A stretch of 12,186 nucleotides of DNA from Ruminococcus sp. UBA3767 (GTDB lineage Bacteria > Bacillota > Clostridia > Oscillospirales > Ruminococcaceae): assembly GCA_002371625.1 (NCBI GenBank), contig DFFV01000083.1, positions 1 to 12,186 of the forward strand. Reading direction: 5' to 3'. Below, piece by piece: positions 6,415 to 12,186 of the stretch. Below the pieces are notes generated by a model. It was not told the origin of the DNA, searched no databases, and saw nothing but the letters and a program-made list of their open reading frames with translations. How positions within the stretch are numbered: position 1 is the stretch's first letter; each line of letters opens with the position of its first letter. The position numbers and the translations under genes were made by a program.

Positions 6415-7512
6415 TTAAATTCTTTTTGCCTTGTAACCCTTTGCTTCAAGCAGCGAGATTATGCTGTCATCGCCAAGAAAATGCGCAGCACCTATCATAA
6501 CAAATGCCTTTTTGCCCTCCTTGAGCAGCTTTTCCAGCTTTTCTGCCATTTTGATGTTTCTGTCACCCTTGATCGAGCTGTTGAATTTCTTGACAGCAGC
6601 TATCTCCTCGGCGGTAAGGCCTGCCTTTGCATAATCCGCATCGGTGCCGCCTGCGCTGAGCTTGTAAACGGTATCGGTATCGCCCGTTACCCATGCATCA
6701 TAAAGCTGATTGATCTGTTTGTGATAGCTCTCTCTCGTTTCGTCCCTGAGCAGCTTGAACTGTGCATCAAAGGTGATGTCGGGCGCTTTTGTATAAACCT
6801 CCAGCTGAGATTCAACTGATTCCAGCTCGATAATCTCTTTCTTGTTGCTTTTTGAAAGGTTTATCAGATATTCGTCTATGCTGTAACTTGTGTTGAGTCC
6901 GCTGGTAAGCAGCCAGAGAGAATCTATCGTTTCATAAGCTGCCCACGGCTTGAAGTTTTTGAACATTTCATCAGTCATATTCATTGCAGCCAGCTTGTCG
7001 GTAAATATCTTGTATGCCTCTGCTGAGAGCTTGTCTTTGAGCAGTGTTCCGTCGGAATAGGTCATCACCGAAGCTCCGCTGACTTTTGCGGCAGCAGCGG
7101 GGGAAGTCGCATCGCACTCGATAACAAGTGCCTGCGCCTCATTATAAGGCTTGGTTATCCTGTCAGCAAGCGGGAAAATATCCTTTTTGCCCATGTGCAT
7201 ACTTCCGAGCATAGTCAGCTTTCCGCCGCTTGCATCGGTTATCTCCCACATGGCAATGCCCTGCGATTTTCCGCTTTCCGCAGCTGATGAACTTTCTGCT
7301 GCCGAGGATACATCAGATACCTTTGAGGATGCTTCGGAGCTGCTTTCATTTTCTGCCTGTGAAGCTGTCTGCTGCGTTTGCGATTGTGACGAGCTTGCCG
7401 ATGAGCTTTCATTTTCCTGTGAAGAAGAGCTTTGCGATGAGCACGAGCAAAGCAGAAGCGCTGCCGCAAGTATTGCCGAAACAACAGGACCTTTTATTTT
7501 TCTTATATTCAT
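6415..7512 (-). CDS. TraB/GumN (TIKI-like) family lipoprotein
   Basis: 365-aa predicted exported lipoprotein. Residues 1-23 are a lipoprotein signal with lipobox LCS|C (Cys 24). Residues 25-83 are a Ser/Gln/Glu-rich spacer, probably a flexible tether. The TraB/PrgY/GumN domain follows (about 86-365). It carries the family's two GxxH motifs, GSMH (103-106) and GAAH (341-344), the Glu in IECD (E132), the IIELESVESQLE segment and the closing FLGDDSIISLLEAKGY. Animal TIKI relatives are metal-dependent proteases; the bacterial function is not settled, so peptidase activity is an inference. The ATG follows AAGGAG with an 8-nt gap. The gene has its own promoter directly after the terminator of the SPFH/TPM operon, so it is probably a separate unit. 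Confidence 0.9.
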   Translation of the reverse strand: MNIRKIKGPVVSAILAAALLLCSCSSQSSSSQENESSSASSSQSQTQQTASQAENESSSEASSKVSDVSSAAESSSAAESGKSQGIAMWEITDASGGKLTMLGSMHMGKKDIFPLADRITKPYNEAQALVIECDATSPAAAAKVSGASVMTYSDGTLLKDKLSAEAYKIFTDKLAAMNMTDEMFKNFKPWAAYETIDSLWLLTSGLNTSYSIDEYLINLSKSNKKEIIELESVESQLEVYTKAPDITFDAQFKLLRDETRESYHKQINQLYDAWVTGDTDTVYKLSAGGTDADYAKAGLTAEEIAAVKKFNSSIKGDRNIKMAEKLEKLLKEGKKAFVMIGAAHFLGDDSIISLLEAKGYKAKRI

Positions 7513-7547
7513 CTTGTCATCTCCTTACCGAGTTTTCAGCTATAAAA

Positions 7548-7576
7548 ATAGTACCACACTGCAAAAGCATTGTCAA
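7548..7576 (-). promoter_or_regulatory. Promoter of the TraB-like lipoprotein gene
   Basis: Minus strand TTGACA (7571-7576), 17-bp spacer, TACTAT (7548-7553), 35 bp before the ATG at 7512. The -35 box begins only 3 bp after the T-run of the upstream operon's terminator. Confidence 0.82.
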
Positions 7577-7579
7577 GCG

Positions 7580-7614
7580 AAAAAAAGAGAGGACGCTGCC
7601 GATGAACGTCCTCT
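7580..7614 (-). terminator. Intrinsic terminator of the zinc-ribbon/SPFH/TPM operon
   Basis: Minus strand AGAGGACG (7607-7614) pairs with CGTCCTCT (7588-7595) across an 11-nt loop, followed by C and seven T. It starts 15 nt after the stop of the TPM gene. Confidence 0.9.
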
Positions 7615-7629
7615 TGATGAATAATCTTA

Positions 7630-8355
7630 TCAGAAATGGCCTCCGCCGCCGCTGTGGCTTCCGCCGCTTCCGCCGCCTCCGCTCGAACCCGAGCTGATAG
7701 CAGTCCTTGAGGTATGCTCCGAAACAAAGATGTCTTCCATAACACCAAAGTTAAGGTCACCGCCCTCAAGGTAGGCGTTTGTGTTAGGCTTCTCGTGGAA
7801 CTTATACTTGGTTCTCACTGTAAAGTAGAATATCAGGAAAAATGCCAGAAATCCTATGCAGCCGATGAGTATAACGATAGGCGACAAGAACGAATTGTAT
7901 CTTTTAACGCCCTTGATAAAGGCTTTTACAGCGCCGACATTATCCTTGTCCTTCAGCTCGCTGCTAAGATACTTATCGTATATCTTCTGAGCCTTGGAGC
8001 TTGTTATTCTTTCAGCGACCGTGCCGTGAGCATCAACGAAAGCATAGTTCGTGCCATAGTTTACTACCGCTGCGACGCTGTTGGTGCTGCGGTTGCTCAT
8101 TGTGCCTGCAAGTTCTTTTACCTGCGTATCCGTAACGGTCTTATCGTTCAGGAACAGCACATACAGCTGTACGTCTTTGCCGTCGCTTGCTTCATTGAGC
8201 AGCTTTTCACATTCCGCCCTGTCCGAATCGCTTATTGCATCGTTATAGACCACACATCTGCCGTTATCTGCGGCAAAAGCGCTGAATGCGAGTGCAGTGC
8301 AGGCGATAGCACCTGCGCATATCACGGCGGAGATCTTTTTGAACAGCTTTCTCAT
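7630..8355 (-). CDS. YdjH-like TPM-domain membrane protein
   Basis: 241 aa. A signal peptide (residues 1-29, ending AFSAFAA) leads to an extracytoplasmic TPM (YgcG/TLP18.3-type) domain, about 32-150. One membrane helix (about 158-180) and a cytoplasmic tail ending in a Gly/Ser-rich stretch (222-239) with HF at the C-terminus follow. Gly-rich tails are common in this family. B. subtilis YdjH has this build and works with YdjG and YdjI around PspA at the membrane. The start codon overlaps the stop of the upstream YdjG-like gene as ATGA, and its ribosome site AGGAGGTGG lies inside that gene, so translation is probably coupled. Last gene of the operon. I give no gene symbol because orthology is inferred from domain layout and neighbours. 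Confidence 0.85.
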   Translation of the reverse strand: MRKLFKKISAVICAGAIACTALAFSAFAADNGRCVVYNDAISDSDRAECEKLLNEASDGKDVQLYVLFLNDKTVTDTQVKELAGTMSNRSTNSVAAVVNYGTNYAFVDAHGTVAERITSSKAQKIYDKYLSSELKDKDNVGAVKAFIKGVKRYNSFLSPIVILIGCIGFLAFFLIFYFTVRTKYKFHEKPNTNAYLEGGDLNFGVMEDIFVSEHTSRTAISSGSSGGGGSGGSHSGGGGHF

Positions 8356-9425
8356 AGGAATATGCCACCTCCTATGATACCCAGAATGAACCCTATCATA
8401 CCGATAAGGCAGCTTACCCAGAACAGTTTTCCTTTAGCAAGCGGAAGAATACCCGTTACCTTGCCCGTTTCGCCGTTCATAGCGAAGTAGTAGTCCTTAT
8501 CATTATACTTATATGTCATGAACCACACAGGCATCATAACGTATTCCCAGTCGGTCTTTTCGATAACGATGTTCTTGTCAAGTATGCGAATGCTGTCATA
8601 GTGCATCGAATTCCTGATAAGAGCTTCGGTATTCTCGTCCACTCTTGATTTTATTCTTGGGAAAACGTCTTTTCTGTCAACGTCATATCTCTCAGCGAGA
8701 AATCCCGAGAGATAGTTCATAGAGAACTCCTTGAGCTGTGAGTAATCAAACGGTTCAAGTGCGTCCATCAGACCGTCCTCGGCCTTGCTTGAGCCGTCTG
8801 CGGGAATGCCCCTGAACACACCGTCAGCTGCACGGGAAACATCATATATCCTTGTTTCGGTGTATCTGTAATTACCGCTTGTCCAACTTCTTATCTTTTT
8901 TCCTTCTGCGTGCACCCTGCCGCTTACCGAGCAGTCTGCCAGCCAGAACGGGATATACACACCGCTGATCTTCTCAGCAGTTTCGATGGATTTAAAATCC
9001 TTGGGGACGAACCATTTCTTGCCGCACCACGCCTTGTAGTTCGAGGTCGCCTGTTCCTTTGTAGTCATGAACGGGATCAGTCTGCTTGGGCGCATATCGC
9101 CCGAACATCTTGATGAAAGCACAACGGGGTTGTGGCAATACAGGCAGAAGGTAGCGGCGGTAGTATCGTCCGCCATAATTTCCGCACCGCAGCTCTGGCA
9201 CCTGTAAAGGTTAGTAGAGCCGGAGAACTCAGCGTCTTTTCTTGCTTTTTCTTCTTCCTCAGCGCCGTCGGTGTTGAATTTATTCTTTTCCTGCTCAGCA
9301 AACAGCTTTTCTATCTCAGCCTGTTCAAACTCGCTCAGACAGAAAGGGCATTTCATTTTCTGATTTACAGGATTAAGCTCAAGACCTCCGCCGCAGTTAG
9401 GACATTTATATTCCAGTACCGGCAT
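8352..9425 (-). CDS. YdjG-like double zinc-ribbon membrane protein
   Basis: 357 aa. Two TFIIB-type zinc ribbons lie at the N-terminus with identical spacing: C8/C11/C26/C29 (CPNC, CPFC) and C76/C79/C94/C97 (CQSC, CLYC). They are separated by a charged, coiled-coil-prone segment rich in Glu and Lys (31-66). A soluble domain of about 230 residues follows (SGVYIPFWLADC, MPVWFMTYKYNDKDYYFAMNGETGKV). One hydrophobic helix (about 334-357) lies at the very end, so the bulk is cytoplasmic and anchored at its C-terminus. Such proteins are often annotated as zinc-ribbon or, misleadingly, helicase-like. The order with an SPFH gene before and a TPM gene after matches the B. subtilis YdjG/H/I set. The ATG follows AGAGGT at about 10 nt. 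Confidence 0.85.
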   Translation of the reverse strand: MPVLEYKCPNCGGGLELNPVNQKMKCPFCLSEFEQAEIEKLFAEQEKNKFNTDGAEEEEKARKDAEFSGSTNLYRCQSCGAEIMADDTTAATFCLYCHNPVVLSSRCSGDMRPSRLIPFMTTKEQATSNYKAWCGKKWFVPKDFKSIETAEKISGVYIPFWLADCSVSGRVHAEGKKIRSWTSGNYRYTETRIYDVSRAADGVFRGIPADGSSKAEDGLMDALEPFDYSQLKEFSMNYLSGFLAERYDVDRKDVFPRIKSRVDENTEALIRNSMHYDSIRILDKNIVIEKTDWEYVMMPVWFMTYKYNDKDYYFAMNGETGKVTGILPLAKGKLFWVSCLIGMIGFILGIIGGGIFL

Positions 9426-9454
9426 AATCTGTTTACCTCTTAATTCTTATCAAA

Positions 9455-9485
9455 ATATTTCCCCTGTTTTTGGCAGGGGAAATAT
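9455..9485 (-). terminator. Intercistronic hairpin between the SPFH and double-zinc-ribbon genes
   Basis: Perfect 12-bp stem, ATATTTCCCCTG with CAGGGGAAATAT, 7-nt loop, in the 79-bp gap between genes. On the minus strand it is followed by only TTTGAT, so as a terminator it is leaky. It may reduce transcription into the two downstream genes or protect the 3' end of the SPFH mRNA. Confidence 0.6.
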
Positions 9486-9504
9486 CAGATGCTTGTCGTT
9501 GTTA

Positions 9505-10824
9505 TTATGGCTTCGGGTTTCCGCAGTTAGAGCAGAACTTACCGTCGTTTTCCTGTCCGCATGAGCAGGTCCACTTGCCGTTATCAGCAGCCGGCTTTGG
9601 CTTGCCGCAGCCCTGACAGAAGTTACCTGTGTTACCTGTCTGACCGCACTCGGGACAAGTCCAGCCCTCCGGCTGTGGAGCCGGCTTTGGCTTGCCGCAG
9701 CCCTGGCAGAAGTTGCCTGTATTGCCGCCCTGATTACACTCGGGACAGGTCCAGCCTGCTGCTGCCTGTGCAGCTGCCTGAGCCTGCTGTGCTGCCTGCT
9801 GCTGTTGCTGCTGCATTTGCTGTTGCTGCTGCATCTGCATAGCGTTGTTCTGGCTGAAGCCGCCTGCAAGACCGCCTGCCATATTTCCTGCCATGCCCAT
9901 GCCCATGAAAGCGTTCATAGCGCCGTTCTCGTTAGAGCCTGCAGCCTCAAAGCCTCTTGCGATAGCACCCTGGAGGTAGCCCTCACGAACGGTCGCATCC
10001 TGGAGCATAGCACCCTGGTTACGCATATTGAGCAGCTTCCTGGACTCTTCGCTGTACGACATATCGCCCACAGCAGCTCTTACGATCTCCATACCACGGT
10101 TCTGGCGCCATTCCTCATCAAGAATGTTGCTCATGTATTTACCAAGTTCAACCGCCTTGCTTCTTACGAAAGATATTCTTTCACCGTCGGCAGACATCTG
10201 GTTGAGAGCGGAGCCGAATGCCTCGAGGAACTCGTCAAGGAACTGCTCACTGATAGAATCAAACTCAAGCTGTGACTGATTTCTCGGAACAACGTTCTGA
10301 TAGAACAGGATAGGATCGATGATCTTGAACGAATAAGTACCGTTAGCTCTCAGCTCAAGCTCGGCATTATAGAATGTATCAAAATAGTTTACAGGGTTTC
10401 TTGTACCGAACCTGTTGCCCTTGATCTCCTGAAGATTGATGAAGAACACCTTCTGGGTAGTCGGGTTAGTTCCGCCGTATTTGAAACGTGAGAATGTTTC
10501 CTTGATAGAAGCGCCTATCCCGCCGCCGAAGATCGATGGCAGTGAGGAGTTATCTACCTTATAGTAGCCCGGCTCATCGGTATATCCTACCATTTTACCG
10601 CCGTCAACGAGAAGCATAGCCTGGTTATCGTAAACGTGGATGATAGAACCGTTTGAGATAGTATCTCTTGTACCCTTTGTATTGGAAGATCTCTCTCCCT
10701 TTCTTACGAACACACCCGGTGTACAAACGGTATGCTCGCCCATATTGGCAGGCTCGATGACTTCAAGCCAGGTATCGGCGAGTCCTCCGCCGACCGATCC
10801 AGCCAGTGCTTTAATAAGTCCCAT
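9505..10824 (-). CDS. YdjI-like SPFH-domain protein with Q-rich linker and three zinc ribbons
   Basis: 439 aa, no membrane segment. Residues about 20-290 form an SPFH-type (virion-core/YdjI) domain: GEHTVCTPGVFVRKGERSSN near the start, KVFFINLQEIKGNRFGTRNP, NAELELRANGTYSFKI, ending in a helical part (RGMEIVRAAVGDMSYSEESR). A Gly/Met/Ala-rich stretch leads to a Q/A-rich low-complexity linker (328-356). Then come three zinc ribbons: two near-identical 30-residue copies (357-386, 387-416; CPEC...CQGCG) and a variant (417-439; CSCG...CSNCG). B. subtilis YdjI has the same SPFH core and links PspA to the membrane through YdjG/YdjH. The extra ribbons may bind partners or RNA (inferred). The ATG follows AGGAGG with an 8-nt gap; that ribosome site overlaps the TAG stop of the upstream gene, 12 bp away, so the two are co-translated. 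Confidence 0.88.
   Translation of the reverse strand: MGLIKALAGSVGGGLADTWLEVIEPANMGEHTVCTPGVFVRKGERSSNTKGTRDTISNGSIIHVYDNQAMLLVDGGKMVGYTDEPGYYKVDNSSLPSIFGGGIGASIKETFSRFKYGGTNPTTQKVFFINLQEIKGNRFGTRNPVNYFDTFYNAELELRANGTYSFKIIDPILFYQNVVPRNQSQLEFDSISEQFLDEFLEAFGSALNQMSADGERISFVRSKAVELGKYMSNILDEEWRQNRGMEIVRAAVGDMSYSEESRKLLNMRNQGAMLQDATVREGYLQGAIARGFEAAGSNENGAMNAFMGMGMAGNMAGGLAGGFSQNNAMQMQQQQQMQQQQQQAAQQAQAAAQAAAGWTCPECNQGGNTGNFCQGCGKPKPAPQPEGWTCPECGQTGNTGNFCQGCGKPKPAADNGKWTCSCGQENDGKFCSNCGNPKP
9591..9756 (-). repeat. Tandem 90-bp coding repeat (zinc-ribbon duplication)
   Basis: Segments 9591-9666 and 9681-9756 (76 bp each, period 90 bp = 30 codons) match at about 65 of 76 positions by eye. They encode the first two C-terminal zinc ribbons of the SPFH protein. 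Most differences are silent or fall in the loop between the Cys pairs, which points to a recent duplication under selection for the Cys framework. Confidence 0.85.
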
Positions 10825-10836
10825 AGATTATTCCTC

Positions 10837-11601
10837 CTATACTTTTGTGAAATTATTGATCGACCAAACCATTACATTTATCTGCAACAGTGCAGAGCCG
10901 CAGTATTCGCAATGCTTAGCGCCAAGCACCGTGACCGGTGCACCGCAGTTCGGACAATGGCTTCCGATAGAGTCGTTGCCGTGTCCGATCTTTTCCATCT
11001 TGGTCTTATCCTGAATATACATAAGCTCAACGTTATACTTTTCCTGAGCTTTTCTTCCGGCATCGCCCTGAACGACTTTGCCGTCGGATTTTCTTTTGAC
11101 CGTATGGAAATATTCAAGAGCGCTTTGCAGAGTTATCCTGCAAACACCTGCCCGTTTGGTGTACGAAGTTATTTCGGTCTGATGTATGACGCAGTCTGAA
11201 TAATCCTCATCATATTCATTAGCCTGGTTCATCTCGATAAAGGCTCTCACCTTAGTTTTGAACTCGTCGCTTGCGTCCTGCATAAGCCCGGTATTATCGT
11301 TGGAAATTGCCGCAAAAGCGGAAAGCAGAGCGTGCTCGGCTTTATTCCTGAACTGCTCGTAGTTGAACTCGGGGAAGTCCCTCATTATCTGCGGCAGATA
11401 TATCTTAGTCATTGAATTGACTGATTTATGTGTTTGTTCAAGCGTTTTATTGCTTTGGTTGAGTGCATCTATGATATTATCCGTGCCATACATTTCCTTT
11501 GCCATTCTTTTCAGCCCTCTGCGGACGTAAAAGAAAATTATTATGCCCACAAGGATAATGATGCTCACAACAGAAAGAAAAACGATACCGATAATTTTCA
11601 A
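10837..11601 (-). CDS. Membrane-anchored Tim44-like protein with C-terminal zinc ribbon
   Basis: 254 aa, first gene of the operon. One N-terminal membrane helix (about 4-26) is followed by Arg/Lys residues, so the rest should be cytoplasmic. Residues about 66-200 resemble a Tim44-like domain (LPQIMRDFPEFNYEQFRNKAEHALLSAF is cut here: key parts are FPEFNYEQF, then alternating strands such as VCRITLQSALEYF and KYNVELMYIQD). A zinc ribbon follows (C216, C219, C231, C234: CPNCGAP, CEYCGSAL). The Tim44 call is by eye and moderate. The start is TTG at 11601, with AGGAG 10 nt upstream; no ATG lies between it and the membrane helix. Function unknown. Its place before the YdjI-like gene suggests that it anchors or recruits the SPFH protein. 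Confidence 0.8.
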   Translation of the reverse strand: MKIIGIVFLSVVSIIILVGIIIFFYVRRGLKRMAKEMYGTDNIIDALNQSNKTLEQTHKSVNSMTKIYLPQIMRDFPEFNYEQFRNKAEHALLSAFAAISNDNTGLMQDASDEFKTKVRAFIEMNQANEYDEDYSDCVIHQTEITSYTKRAGVCRITLQSALEYFHTVKRKSDGKVVQGDAGRKAQEKYNVELMYIQDKTKMEKIGHGNDSIGSHCPNCGAPVTVLGAKHCEYCGSALLQINVMVWSINNFTKV

Positions 11602-11655
11602 TTTGTTATTTCTCCTATGTTAACTATCAAGAAATAATATACATTACTAAGAATA

Positions 11656-11683
11656 ATTATACTTATTTTCGCCATAAAGTCAA
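11656..11683 (-). promoter_or_regulatory. Promoter of the four-gene zinc-ribbon/SPFH/TPM operon
   Basis: Minus strand TTGACT (11678-11683), 16-bp spacer, TATAAT (11656-11661), about 54 bp upstream of the TTG start. It looks like a housekeeping promoter. I see no SigW-type TGAAAC/CGTA boxes, unlike the stress-controlled B. subtilis operon. Confidence 0.75.
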
Positions 11684-11752
11684 GTATTTGTTCAAAAATA
11701 TTCGCTTAATTTGTCACAATTACTAATTTGAACAGCGCCTTTTTTACCGCAT

Positions 11753-11785
11753 AAAAAACAGCCGCCCGATCTCTCGGACGGCTGT
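11753..11785 (-). terminator. Intrinsic terminator of the [FeFe] hydrogenase gene
   Basis: Minus strand ACAGCCGTCCGA (11774-11785) pairs with TCGGGCGGCTGT (11758-11769), one G-U pair, closed by a GAGA tetraloop and followed by a run of T. It lies 14 nt past the stop codon. Confidence 0.92.
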
Positions 11786-11799
11786 ACGGTCACATAGAA

Positions 11800-12186
11800 T
11801 TATTTATTGCCTCTTGCAACATAAGTTGTATGCAGCAGCTTGTGAGCCTTTTCTTTACCCGGAGCCTCGAAGTACTCATCATAGAGCAGCTTCATAACAG
11901 GGCTCTCGTGTGATCTTCTCAGCTCGTTAGCCGAGTCGGAATCATACAGTGCCTTAGCTCTGATGGTCTTGTAATCAACATAGTTGCGAACGCTGTCGCT
12001 TGTAACAGGCTGTCCGCCTCCGTTGATGCATCCGCCCGGACAAGCCATTACCTCAACAAAGTGGTAATTCTTCTCGCCGCTGTTTATCTGATCAACGATC
12101 TTTCTTGCGTTAGCAAGGCCTGAAGCAACAGCAACATTCAGCTCAACTCCGCCGACCTTATAGGTAGCTTCCTTGATGCCCTGTGT
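11800..12186 (-). CDS. [FeFe] hydrogenase, C-terminal fragment
   Basis: Partial gene: only the last 128 codons and the stop lie in the window; the N-terminus is beyond the right edge. The H-cluster motif FVEVMACPGGCINGGGQP is complete, with the two Cys that ligate the active-site cluster. It is followed by the C-terminal small-subunit-like region typical of the family: RAKALYDSD, LRRSHESPVMKLLYDEY and HKLLHTTY. The enzyme makes or consumes H2 with ferredoxin and/or NADH. Whether it is the monomeric or the NADH-linked electron-bifurcating type cannot be decided because the N-terminal domains are missing. It ends with its own terminator and is not part of the neighbouring operon. Confidence 0.95.
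   Translation of the reverse strand, partial: TQGIKEATYKVGGVELNVAVASGLANARKIVDQINSGEKNYHFVEVMACPGGCINGGGQPVTSDSVRNYVDYKTIRAKALYDSDSANELRRSHESPVMKLLYDEYFEAPGKEKAHKLLHTTYVARGNK

Noticed and set aside
7239..7697. Plus- and minus-strand open frames across the Ser-rich part of the lipoprotein and the Gly-rich tail of the TPM protein
   Set aside because: Low-complexity coding creates long shadow frames; none has a convincing ribosome site or a domain.
9591..9756. CRISPR-like repeat array
   Set aside because: Only two diverged copies with a 90-bp period, fully explained as duplicated zinc-ribbon codons in frame.
9561..9842. Open frames opposite or shifted against the zinc-ribbon repeats
   Set aside because: They mirror the 90-bp repeat and the Q-tract of the real gene and show no independent coding sign.

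Overview
The window looks like chromosomal DNA of an anaerobic, low-to-mid GC Firmicute of the Clostridia, most likely Ruminococcus or a relative in the Oscillospiraceae. That is inferred from strong AGGAGG ribosome sites, consensus TTGACA/TATAAT promoters, an [FeFe] hydrogenase, and PAS/GGDEF and 7TM/EAL proteins of a clostridial style. No taxon marker is present. There is no rRNA, tRNA, CRISPR array, insertion sequence or phage gene. Nine protein genes, a tenth gene cut by the right edge, and one candidate leader ORF account for nearly all of the sequence.

Left part (1-6404): signalling and magnesium. A minus-strand diguanylate cyclase with three repeated PAS-like modules (111-1874) is divergent from an MgtE-type Mg2+ transporter (2298-3758). 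The mgtE transcript starts at a perfect TTGACA-17-TATAAT promoter and has a leader of about 240 nt with a short ORF, alternative pairings, an intrinsic terminator and a possible hairpin over the ribosome site. Next comes a stand-alone HPt phosphotransfer protein on the minus strand (3824-4183). It is divergent from a membrane 7TM/degenerate-GGDEF/EAL phosphodiesterase (4441-6363). The window therefore holds a predicted c-di-GMP synthase, a predicted c-di-GMP hydrolase and an orphan phosphorelay protein, each with its own promoter.

Right part (6415-11683), all minus strand. A four-gene operon is transcribed from a promoter at 11656-11683: a membrane-anchored Tim44-like zinc-ribbon protein, a YdjI-like SPFH protein with a Q-rich linker and three zinc ribbons, a YdjG-like double-zinc-ribbon membrane protein, and a YdjH-like TPM-domain membrane protein. 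It ends at a terminator at 7580-7614. In Bacillus subtilis the YdjG/H/I proteins are encoded with PspA and link it to the membrane. Here no PspA is present in the visible operon, and a Tim44-like anchor holds the first position. Downstream, a separate promoter drives a secreted TraB/GumN (TIKI-like) lipoprotein (6415-7512).

Right edge (11753-12186): the C-terminal part of an [FeFe] hydrogenase with its terminator. The candidates for new biology are the mgtE leader and the PspA-less SPFH/TPM/zinc-ribbon membrane module.
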